This document shows, one piece after another, positions 57,121 to 64,000 of a stretch of 64,000 nucleotides of DNA. A program made the position numbers and the translations under genes. How positions within the stretch are numbered: position 1 is the first letter of the stretch; each line of letters opens with the position of its first letter. Where the stretch lies: NCBI RefSeq assembly GCF_001898315.1, contig NZ_MKTQ01000026.1, positions 1 to 64,000 of the forward strand, written 5' to 3'. The notes beneath the pieces were generated by a model. It did not search any database and was not told the DNA's origin. It worked only from the letters and a program-made list of their open reading frames with translations. Source of the stretch: Microbacterium sp. 70-16 (GTDB lineage: Bacteria > Actinomycetota > Actinomycetes > Actinomycetales > Microbacteriaceae).

Positions 57121-58143
57121 ATGGATGCCGCGCGACGCCAGGAACCCACGACCGTCACCGTCACGGGAGCGGGCGGCCAGATCGGCTACGCGCTGCTGTT
57201 CCGCATCGCCGCCGGCGCGATGCTCGGCCCCGACCGGCCCGTGCGCCTGCGCCTGCTGGAGATCCCGCAGGGCGTCAAGGCCGCCGAGGGCGCCGCGCTC
57301 GAGCTGCAGGACTGCGCGTTCGACCTGCTCGCAGGCGTCGAGGTCACCGACGATGCCCGCACGGCGTTCAACGGTGCGAACATCGCGATGCTCGTCGGCG
57401 CGCGGCCCCGCAGCGCCGGCATGGAGCGCGCCGATCTGCTCGCGGCCAACGCCGGGATCTTCGGCCCGCAGGGCGCCGCGATCGGCGCCGTCGCCGCCGA
57501 CGATGTGCGCGTGCTCGTGGTCGGCAACCCCGCGAACACGAACGCGCTGATCGCCGCGGCATCGGCCCCCGATGTCCCCGCCGATCGGTTCGCCGCCCTC
57601 ACCCGCCTCGACCACGACCGCGCGACGGCGCAGCTCGCACAGGCGACGGATGCCGCAGCGAGCGGCATCCGCGGGGTCACGATCTGGGGCAACCACTCGG
57701 CATCGCAGTTCCCCGATGTCGACCACGCGACCGTCGCGGGCCGCGCCGCGCGCGACGTGCTCGCCGAGCGGCTCGGCGGCGCTGACGCCGCTGCGAAATG
57801 GCTCGACGAGGTCTACGTTCCGCGCGTCGCGGGCCGTGGGGCCGAGATCATCTCGGTGCGGGGATCGTCGTCGGCGGCGTCGGCCGCGAACGCCGCGATC
57901 GCACACATCCGCGACAGCGTGCTCGGCACGGGCGACGGGTGGACGTCGGCGGCCGTGCTCTCACGTGGCGAGTACGGCGTGCAGGAGGGGTTGTACTCGT
58001 CGTTCCCCGTCACGAGCGACGGCTCGGGGTACCGCATCGTCGAAGGCCTCGACCTCGACGAACGCGCCCGCCGCCGCATCGACGCGTCGGTGGCCGAACT
58101 CGTCGCCGAACGCGACGCCGTCCGCGCCCTCGGCGCGCTCTGA
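57121..58143 (+). CDS. mdh: Malate dehydrogenase (NAD-dependent)
   Basis: 340 residues, slightly above the usual 329 because of a 10-residue start. Cofactor loop [19 protein letters not shown] at residues 13-31; substrate Arg residues in [15 protein letters not shown] (the first usually reads GAxPRKxGM) and LTRLDHDRA; catalytic His in [12 protein letters not shown] near residue 188. Interconverts malate and oxaloacetate in the TCA cycle. The Na+/H+ antiporter gene follows after 30 bases. Confidence 0.93.
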   Translation: MDAARRQEPTTVTVTGAGGQIGYALLFRIAAGAMLGPDRPVRLRLLEIPQGVKAAEGAALELQDCAFDLLAGVEVTDDARTAFNGANIAMLVGARPRSAGMERADLLAANAGIFGPQGAAIGAVAADDVRVLVVGNPANTNALIAAASAPDVPADRFAALTRLDHDRATAQLAQATDAAASGIRGVTIWGNHSASQFPDVDHATVAGRAARDVLAERLGGADAAAKWLDEVYVPRVAGRGAEIISVRGSSSAASAANAAIAHIRDSVLGTGDGWTSAAVLSRGEYGVQEGLYSSFPVTSDGSGYRIVEGLDLDERARRRIDASVAELVAERDAVRALGAL

Positions 58144-58173
58144 GCACCACCCGACCGAAAGGACTCGCCGCCG

Positions 58174-59931
58174 TTGGATCTGCTGCTCGTCATCCTCATC
58201 GCCGTCATCGCGGTCGCCGTCGTCACGGCGCTCGCTGAGCGGCTCGGCGTCGCAGGCCCGCTGCTGCTCGTCGCGCTGGGCCTCGCGGTCGGGCTGCTGC
58301 CGTTCATCGACGTGCCCGAGATCGATCCCGAGCTCATCCTCATCGGCATCCTGCCACCCCTGTTGTACGCGTCCGCGGTGCGCCTGCCGGCGATCGAGTT
58401 CCGGCGCGACTTCACCCCGATCACGGGGCTCGCGGTCATCCTCGTGGTGATCACCTCGCTGATCCTCGGCTGGTTCTTCTCGCTCGTGCTGCCCGGCGTC
58501 GGCTTCGCGCTGGGCGTCGCGCTCGGCGCGATCCTGAGTCCGACCGATGCCGTCGCAACGGGCATCGCGAAGCGGCTCGGCATCGCCCCACGCGTCACGA
58601 CGATGCTCGAGGGCGAGAGCCTGCTCAATGACGCGACGGCGCTCGTGCTGCTGCGCACGGCGCTGGTGGCCGTCGCCGCGGGCACGTTCTCTTTCGCCGG
58701 CGCGGTCGGCGCGTTCGCGTGGGCGGTGTTCATCGCCGTCGTGATCGGCGGGGCGGTCGGCTTCGTGTCGCTGCGGCTGCGCGCGTGGGTGCGCAGCTCG
58801 GCGGCGAGCACTGCGATCGCCTTCACGGTGCCGTTCCTCGCGTATCTGCCCACCGAGCACCTCGAGGGCTCGGGCCTGGTCGCCGCCGTGGTCGCGGGGC
58901 TTGTCGCAGGTCAAGGCGCGCAGCGCTGGTTCACGCCGGAACAACGCTTGAGCGACCAGGTCAACTGGCACACGATCGAACTCGTGCTCGAGGGCGGCAT
59001 CTTCCTGATCATGGGCCTCGAGCTCGATCAGATCGTCAGCGACGTCATCGAGCGCCACGAGGGCATCGCGCTGCCGACTGTCGTCGCGCTCATCGCACTG
59101 CTGATCGTGCTCGTCGTGCGAGCCGCGTACGTCGCGTTCCTGCTGTGGGCCAGCCGCAACCGCGCGAACGGACTCGACCGCAGCCGCTTCGAGCAGATGG
59201 ATGCCCGCCTCGACGAGATCTCTGAGAACGGATGGCCCGAGCGCACCGTGCTGCGCGGCAAGCCCCGCCGCCTCACGAAGCGGATCAAGGTATCGCCCGA
59301 GCGCCGGGAGCGGCGTGTCGACAGCATGCGCGACCGGGTCGCACGCGCCCTCGCCGACTTCGACTATTACCACTCGTCACCGCTCGGCTGGAAGCACGGC
59401 ACGATCATCGTGTGGGCCGGCATGCGAGGCGTCGTGACGCTCGCGGCGTCGCAGACGATCCCCCGCACGGTCGATGACCGCCCCATCTTCATCTACATCG
59501 CCTTCCTCGTCGCGCTCGTCAGCCTCATGCTGCAGGGGTTCACGCTGCCCTGGCTGGTCAAACGCCTGAAGCTCGATGAGATACCCGACAGCAACGACAT
59601 CCCCGAGCAGGAGCGATTGGATGCCGAGCTGCGCGGCGCCGCGGCATCCGCCCTCGCCGACCCCGATCTGCATCGCCGCGACGGCACACCGTTCGACCCG
59701 GCCATGCTCGAGCGCGTGGCGCAGCGGTACACGCAGCCCGCGAGTGAGGAGACGAGCGTCGTCGCCCGCGACATGCTCGAGCTGCGCCTCGCGACGATCG
59801 ACGCGATGCGCACCCGCCTGCTCGAGGTCACGTCGGGCGGAACGTTCAGCACGCACGCGCTGCGACACGCCCTCGCCGAGCTCGACGCCGACCAGCTGAG
59901 CATCGAGTTGCGGCTGCGTGAAGACGACTGA
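58174..59931 (+). CDS. Na+/H+ antiporter, CPA1 family
   Basis: 585 residues. About twelve membrane helices in the first 410, with ALGAILSPTDAVATGIAKRLG and LEGESLLNDATALVLLR (near 125-160) holding the conserved Asp pair of CPA1 exchangers, and WAGMRGVVTLAASQTIP later. The last 150 residues are a soluble regulatory tail. It starts with TTG 58174, 10 bases after gaaagga. It exchanges Na+ or K+ for H+ across the membrane. Confidence 0.87.
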   Translation: MDLLLVILIAVIAVAVVTALAERLGVAGPLLLVALGLAVGLLPFIDVPEIDPELILIGILPPLLYASAVRLPAIEFRRDFTPITGLAVILVVITSLILGWFFSLVLPGVGFALGVALGAILSPTDAVATGIAKRLGIAPRVTTMLEGESLLNDATALVLLRTALVAVAAGTFSFAGAVGAFAWAVFIAVVIGGAVGFVSLRLRAWVRSSAASTAIAFTVPFLAYLPTEHLEGSGLVAAVVAGLVAGQGAQRWFTPEQRLSDQVNWHTIELVLEGGIFLIMGLELDQIVSDVIERHEGIALPTVVALIALLIVLVVRAAYVAFLLWASRNRANGLDRSRFEQMDARLDEISENGWPERTVLRGKPRRLTKRIKVSPERRERRVDSMRDRVARALADFDYYHSSPLGWKHGTIIVWAGMRGVVTLAASQTIPRTVDDRPIFIYIAFLVALVSLMLQGFTLPWLVKRLKLDEIPDSNDIPEQERLDAELRGAAASALADPDLHRRDGTPFDPAMLERVAQRYTQPASEETSVVARDMLELRLATIDAMRTRLLEVTSGGTFSTHALRHALAELDADQLSIELRLREDD

Positions 59932-59992
59932 CGCCCGTTCTGTGAGAATGGGTCCGCCGGGCTCAGCCGGGCTCAGCCGGCGAAGGAGCGAG

Positions 59993-60418
59993 ATGACCGA
60001 CCAGACGGATGCCACGGGGCGCGCGCCCGCCGACTACGCCGAGTCGGTCGCGCTGCCGGCGACGACCGAGGCCGTCCCGATCATCGTCTCGGGCACCGAC
60101 TGGTGGGCGGCACGCCCGGCCGGGTCACGCCTCGTGGGACTCGTCGTCGCGCGCGACGACCTGCCGAGCGTCATCGCCCAGCGCGACGCGCTGGCCGAGT
60201 TCGGCGTGCCCATCGAGGGGTTCCGGCACCCCGCCCCCGAGACCGGCGAAAGCTGGGCCGAGCGCCTGACCCGCCTGTTCGGCAGGCTCGTCGAGGGCGA
60301 TGTCGTCGTGGTCGCCGACAAGCACGCCCTCGGCCGCACGGTCGACGAAGAGGCGCACGCGATCGCCGAGCTGCGCCGCCGCGGCATCATCGTGAAGGTG
60401 CTCGGCCACTCGCGCTGA
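59993..60418 (+). CDS. Degenerate serine-recombinase (resolvase)-fold protein
   Basis: 141 residues. RLVGLVVARDDLPSVIAQRDAL and EGDVVVVADKHALGRTVDEE, then IAELRRRGIIVKVLGH, follow the strand-helix order of resolvase N-terminal domains (YxRVSxxxQxxxxQRDAL ... LVVWxLDRLGRS ... L). The catalytic Ser of the YxRVS strand is replaced, and no DNA-binding HTH follows, so it cannot act as a recombinase. Start ATG 59993 is 6-10 bases after gaaggagcg. Function unknown; the family match is mine from pattern. Confidence 0.5.
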   Translation: MTDQTDATGRAPADYAESVALPATTEAVPIIVSGTDWWAARPAGSRLVGLVVARDDLPSVIAQRDALAEFGVPIEGFRHPAPETGESWAERLTRLFGRLVEGDVVVVADKHALGRTVDEEAHAIAELRRRGIIVKVLGHSR

Positions 60419-60467
60419 GCCTCGTGCGCTGTCGCGCTCGTCGCGCCGACGCGCCGACGCGCCGACG

Positions 60468-60545
60468 CAACTGCAAGGCCGCATGACCGACACGCCGCCG
60501 ATCTGGCGGCGCAGCCGGCGTGTCGCGCACGATCCCTTGCAGTTG
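60468..60545. repeat. Symmetrical compound palindrome
   Basis: Outer arms caactgcaagg (60468-60478) and ccttgcagttg (60535-60545) and inner arms cgacacgccg (60488-60497) and cggcgtgtcg (60516-60525) are all perfect, with equal 9-base unpaired spacers on both sides. A gcgccgac triplet repeat (60444-60467) precedes it. It lies between convergent genes and could be a terminator, REP element or protein-bound site. Confidence 0.65.
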
Positions 60546-60568
60546 GGTTCGTGGTGCACGCACGCGAA

Positions 60569-60620
60569 AGGCCCACCGCACCCGCTCGACGCTGTCGTCG
60601 TGGCGGAGCGCGATGGGCCT
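60569..60620 (-). terminator. Terminator of the WXG100-like gene
   Basis: On the minus strand aggcccatcgc (60620-60610) pairs with gcggtgggcct (60579-60569) with one G-T pair, followed by TTTC. It lies 13 bases past the stop. Confidence 0.7.
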
Positions 60621-60632
60621 CGCGGCGGCTGC

Positions 60633-60929
60633 TTACTGACCGAGCTGGCTGGCGAGCTGCTCGTCGGTGGACTGCAGCGCCTGAGCGGCCTTCTCGAGGA
60701 ACGCGGCCATGCCCTCGATGCCCTGCACGGTCTTGGTCGCACCCGTGGTGAACTCGGTGTACGACGAGTCGAACGCACCCGACGCGCGCGACGTCGTGAA
60801 GCCGTCCTGCACGAGCTGCGCGACCAGCTGGCGCAGGCGCTGCAGGTTCGCCTCGAGCTCGCTCTGGCCATCGCGCAGACGCGCGGCAGCACTGTTCATC
60901 TGGTCGTAGGTGACATTCAGATTGGCCAT
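60633..60929 (-). CDS. WXG100-family (EsxA-like) protein
   Basis: 98 residues, the standard size. Two amphipathic helices (MNSAAARLRDGQSELEANLQ and a second from AFDSSYTEFTTGATKTV onward) are separated by a turn at about residues 42-48. The WxG of the turn is replaced (QDGFTTSRASGAF), so identification rests on length, helical hairpin and the neighbouring eccC. It is likely secreted by the type VII system. gaaggggg lies about 6 bases before ATG 60929; gene has its own terminator. Confidence 0.78.
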   Translation of the reverse strand: MANLNVTYDQMNSAAARLRDGQSELEANLQRLRQLVAQLVQDGFTTSRASGAFDSSYTEFTTGATKTVQGIEGMAAFLEKAAQALQSTDEQLASQLGQ

Positions 60930-61043
60930 GAGGGGCCCCCTTCATTATCAGCCCGGCGGTGCCGGGAGGTCAGGTGTCCGACCCGGCGATCATGCCGGGA
61001 GGTCTTTCTGGAAACGACGATATGCGGTTGCGCCAGATCCGCC

Positions 61044-61063
61044 CATGGGGAGCACTCCCCATG
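61044..61063. other. Palindrome between eccC and the WXG100-like gene
   Basis: catggggag (61044-61052) and ctccccatg (61055-61063) are perfect arms with 2 bases between. It may be a hairpin ending eccC or an operator for the WXG gene. The flanking 150 bases also hold a direct repeat tgccgggaggtc (60960-60971 and about 61004-61015). Confidence 0.45.
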
Positions 61064-61086
61064 TCCCGCTCACGAGGCCGCCCCGA

Positions 61087-64000
61087 TCACGCGGACGCCT
61101 CCGTCGCGAGCGGGAAGTGGATGCGCACCGATTTGCCACGATTGGCGAGGATGCCTCGGCCCACGGGCAGCTCGCCGCGCACGAGGCGCGGGAACGGCGT
61201 CTTGAGCACGACTTCGCCGTCGATGGTCTCGGGCTGCAGCACGACACCGCGGCGCGCGGCCTTGATCTCGCCCAGTAGACCGAAGTTGCTCGTCCACTCG
61301 CTCAGTTCGCCGACGACGACGAAGAAGACCTCGCCGCGGCCGGCGCGCTTGACGAGCGTCGACAGGTTCATCTCGACGATCGAGGTCGCGAACTCGCCGA
61401 TGCCCTCGAGCACGACCAGCGGCACCGCTCCCCCGTCGGCGACGGCGTCGGCGGCGTCGCTCGCGGCCGACAGCACGGCCATCGCTGCCGAGCCACTGTC
61501 GGCGGTGGCCGCCCACGGCAGGGCATCCTGCAGCGGCGACCGCTTGTCGCCGATGTAGAACGCCGGGGTGTCGGGTCGGGCGCGCAGCGTCTGCAGCGCG
61601 ATCGCCGTCGCGGCGTTCGAGCGGCCCGCTCCCGGCGTGCCCGCGACGATGAACGTACCGGACGGCTCGATGCCGAACGGCCCGAGGTCGAGGTCGGACA
61701 GGCCGATCGCGACACCCGTCGCGGTCGTCGCGGGCAGAGCTCCGATGGCGTACTCGGTCGGCAGCGCGCGGATGCCGGGCGCTGCTCGCGTGCCGCGGCG
61801 CGCCATCGCCTCGGCCATCCGGTCGATCGCGATCTGCTGGTCCTTCGTGCTGGAGGTGCCGCCGATGACCGCGATCTGCGCCTCGTGGTCGTCGACGATC
61901 GCCCGGCCCGGCGCCGAGGCCGGCGACAGGATGTCGCGCGGCATGCCGAGCAGGGCGTAGCCGTCTTCGTCGGCCATGCGCAGCACGATGCGGCGCTGGA
62001 TCATCGCCTGCAGCGAGGTCGGCACGCTCTGTCCGCGATCGGCGGTCAGCGCGACATGGATGCCCAGTCCTCGACCGTCGGTGAGGATCTGCTGGAACGC
62101 GCGGTACGCGTCGGCCCGCCCGGGAACGCCCTCGAAGGCGTTGCGGAACGCGGGGAAGCCGTCGACGAGCAGCAGGATGCGGGGTTCGTCGGGCATGCCG
62201 GCGAGCGCGCGGTACTCCGTGAGGGTCGAGGCGCCGGATGCCGCGTAGGCGTCGCCGCGGCGGTCGAGCTCGGCGCGCAGCGTGCCGAACAGCCGCTCGA
62301 TGCGCTCGGCGTCGTCGCCCGAGATGACGGCGCCCACGTGCGGCAGCGACTCGAGCATGCGTAGGCCGCCGGTGGCGGCATCCAGTCCGTAGGCGTGCAC
62401 GGGGCCGCCGCGCGGCGTGATGCCCGCCGAGACGGCGAGGGTGCGGAGGGCCACGGACTTGCCCGATCCGCCCGTGCCGAAGATCGCCAGGTGCCCCTCG
62501 GTGTCGGGTTCGAAGAAGAACGGCACCTGGTCCTGCCGCTCGGGCACGTCGACGACGCCGAGCACGAGGCGGGCGTCGGTGCGCTGGTGCAGCTTCGTCT
62601 GGTCGAACGTCGTCGCGAGCTCGTCGAGCCACGGACGGCGCGGCGGTACGATGCGCGCGAGCTGCGCGGCATCGCCGAATCGTGCGACGAGCAGCTGCTG
62701 GTCGTTGGGCCCGAGGTCTTCGGTCTCGACCTTCGCCTCTTCGGGCGCGGGCTTCTCCCACGCGGGGGCGTCGCCGAGGCGGAACGGCCGGATCTCGACG
62801 GTGGCCTCGGGTTCGGCGCGCAGGCTCCACCCGCCCGCGTAGGCCGACTGGAACAGGCTCATGCGGCCCGGGCCGGTCTTCGCGATGCCGCGGCCCGGGA
62901 TTCCCGGGTCGAACAGCGCCGCCTCCTTCGACCCGATGACGTCGTCGGAGTCGGTCTCGTCGGCCATGCGCAGAGCGACGCGCAGGTTCGTGTTGGCGCG
63001 CAGGTTGTCCTTGATGACACCCGCGGGGCGCTGCGTCGCCATGATGAGGTGGATGCCGAGCGACCGGCCGCGCTGGGCGATGTCGACGACGCCGTCGACG
63101 AACTCGGGCACCTCTTTGGCGAGCGCGGCGAACTCGTCGATGACGAGGACGAGCGCCGGCGGGGCATCCGGGTCGGCGGCCTTCTCGAGCTCGAGCAGGT
63201 CTTTCGCCTTCTTGCGGTTGAACAGGTGCTCGCGGTGGTGCAGCTCGGCGCGCAGGCTCGTGAGCGCCCGGCGCACGAGGTGTGGGCTCAGGTCGGTGAC
63301 GAGGCCCACGCAGTGCGGCAGGTTGACGCAGTCGGCGAAGGCCGACCCGCCCTTGTAGTCGACGAACAGGAACGTGACGCGCTCGGGGCTGTATTCGGCG
63401 GCCATGCCCAGCACCCACGCCTGCAGGAACTCGCTCTTGCCCGAGCCGGTCGTGCCTCCCACGAGAGCGTGCGGGCCCTGCTGGCGCAGGTCGAGGTGCA
63501 GGGCGCCCTGGGCGCCCTGGCCGACGAGGGCGCGCAGCTTGGGCTGGTAGCCGGTGCCCGAGCGGGTCGCGCGGATCGACGCGTTCTGGGTCCAGCGGTC
63601 GATGACAGCGTCGGCGCTCGTGGCCATCTCGGACCCGAGCAGCTGCACGAGCGAGATCGTGCGCGGCACGTCGCCGGCGTCTTCGGCGACGTCGCCCAGG
63701 TCGGTGATGCGGGCGAGGGCCCGCGCCACGACGCCGAAGCGGGCGGCGTCGAGAGCCTCGACGCGCAGCGGCGAGATGACCGTGCCGAGGCGGACGAAGT
63801 GCGCACCGTCTGCACTCCCCGCACTGTCCGCGCCCGCGGCGGGCACCTCGACCCACGTGCGGCACGAGGCGGGCAGGTCTGTGGTGCGCGCCGTGAGCCA
63901 GATCGGCAGGATGCCGCTGCCGGCGGCCCGCTCGCTCAGCTGGATCAGCCGGCCGCGGTCGACGGCGGCGTCGGGCGCGATGACGACGACGATCGCGGGG
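61087..64000 (-). CDS. eccC: Type VII secretion ATPase EccC, C-terminal part (runs off the window)
   Basis: At least 971 residues. The frame stays open to the window end, where it reads ILPIWLTARTTDLPASCRTW, so the N-terminus lies outside. Three FtsK/SpoIIIE domains: D1 has Walker A GGTTGSGKS and Walker B LVLVIDEFAAL, both intact. D2 has FGTGGSGKS with LLLVDGFPAF. D3 has VAGTPGAGRSN with VVLEGIGEF, so its P-loop is degenerate. D1 is thus the motor, and D2/D3 likely bind substrate signals, as in known EccC. It drives export of WXG100 partners such as 60633-60929. Confidence 0.9.
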   Translation of the reverse strand, partial: PAIVVVIAPDAAVDRGRLIQLSERAAGSGILPIWLTARTTDLPASCRTWVEVPAAGADSAGSADGAHFVRLGTVISPLRVEALDAARFGVVARALARITDLGDVAEDAGDVPRTISLVQLLGSEMATSADAVIDRWTQNASIRATRSGTGYQPKLRALVGQGAQGALHLDLRQQGPHALVGGTTGSGKSEFLQAWVLGMAAEYSPERVTFLFVDYKGGSAFADCVNLPHCVGLVTDLSPHLVRRALTSLRAELHHREHLFNRKKAKDLLELEKAADPDAPPALVLVIDEFAALAKEVPEFVDGVVDIAQRGRSLGIHLIMATQRPAGVIKDNLRANTNLRVALRMADETDSDDVIGSKEAALFDPGIPGRGIAKTGPGRMSLFQSAYAGGWSLRAEPEATVEIRPFRLGDAPAWEKPAPEEAKVETEDLGPNDQQLLVARFGDAAQLARIVPPRRPWLDELATTFDQTKLHQRTDARLVLGVVDVPERQDQVPFFFEPDTEGHLAIFGTGGSGKSVALRTLAVSAGITPRGGPVHAYGLDAATGGLRMLESLPHVGAVISGDDAERIERLFGTLRAELDRRGDAYAASGASTLTEYRALAGMPDEPRILLLVDGFPAFRNAFEGVPGRADAYRAFQQILTDGRGLGIHVALTADRGQSVPTSLQAMIQRRIVLRMADEDGYALLGMPRDILSPASAPGRAIVDDHEAQIAVIGGTSSTKDQQIAIDRMAEAMARRGTRAAPGIRALPTEYAIGALPATTATGVAIGLSDLDLGPFGIEPSGTFIVAGTPGAGRSNAATAIALQTLRARPDTPAFYIGDKRSPLQDALPWAATADSGSAAMAVLSAASDAADAVADGGAVPLVVLEGIGEFATSIVEMNLSTLVKRAGRGEVFFVVVGELSEWTSNFGLLGEIKAARRGVVLQPETIDGEVVLKTPFPRLVRGELPVGRGILANRGKSVRIHFPLATEASA

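Overview
The window is about 68-70% G+C by eye, codes densely on both strands, uses many GTG starts and 4-base ATGA/GTGA gene overlaps, and contains Tat, ESX-type (EccC/WXG100) and ROK/LacI sugar genes. This fits an actinobacterium, most likely a member of the Microbacteriaceae such as Microbacterium. No rRNA or intact tRNA gene was seen.

Layout. (1) 1-6160: a sugar ABC transporter operon of the fructose/ribose class (permease, single-domain ATPase, binding lipoprotein) with an alpha/beta hydrolase, a LacI regulator, an ABM-domain protein and a PfkB kinase. (2) 6160-8190: an IS1081-like element of the IS256 family, abutting a tyrosine recombinase that has lost its N-terminal half. (3) 8290-15510: an arabinoside-type module (LacI regulator, GH1-like glycosidase, MalE/F/G-type transporter, GH51 arabinofuranosidase) with palindromic LacI operators placed on its promoters. 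(4) 15505-16140: a gene-poor junction with a tRNA 3'-end-like sequence and a terminator. (5) 16172-26111: a divergent ROK-regulated operon with two sugar-isomerase-fold enzymes, two Gfo/Idh/MocA dehydrogenases (one very like levoglucosan dehydrogenase) and an RbsABC-type transporter. This gene set matches the four-step Lgd levoglucosan pathway. (6) 26285-30680: gene remnants, a COG4705 membrane protein, a 50-residue acidic membrane protein that was easy to miss, a secreted Asp/Thr repeat protein and an OmpR/histidine kinase pair. (7) 30789-43139: an organosulfur block made of FMN reductase, AhpD-like protein, and a tightly coupled operon of mercaptopyruvate sulfurtransferase, SsuD monooxygenase, an acyl-CoA-dehydrogenase-like monooxygenase, an oligopeptide-type ABC transporter, a ketopantoate-reductase-like enzyme and an FAD oxidase. 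A short Cys/Met-rich leader ORF precedes it. (8) 43470-46137: tatB-tatC-tatA behind a twin-arginine lipoprotein of the intradiol dioxygenase fold. (9) 46230-60420: mostly housekeeping genes (PfkB kinase, XRE regulator, polysaccharide deacetylase, DPMS-GtrA fusion, glutaredoxin, aldehyde dehydrogenase, DEAD-box helicase, prolyl aminopeptidase, zinc metallopeptidase, malate dehydrogenase, Na+/H+ antiporter, degenerate resolvase). (10) 60633-64000: a WXG100-like protein and the 3' part of eccC, which runs off the window.

The two catabolic modules in 8-25 kb have the same logic: binding protein first, an intercistronic hairpin after it, then further genes, under a dedicated repressor. The sulfur operon is the best candidate for a little-described system: its enzymes would release sulfite from organosulfonates and move sulfane sulfur, and the leader peptide would let cysteine/methionine supply control it. 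At least three families of intergenic palindromic repeats lie at gene 3' ends (30.7 and 43.4 kb; 52.8-52.9 kb; 55.0-55.2 kb), plus a compound palindrome at 60.5 kb.
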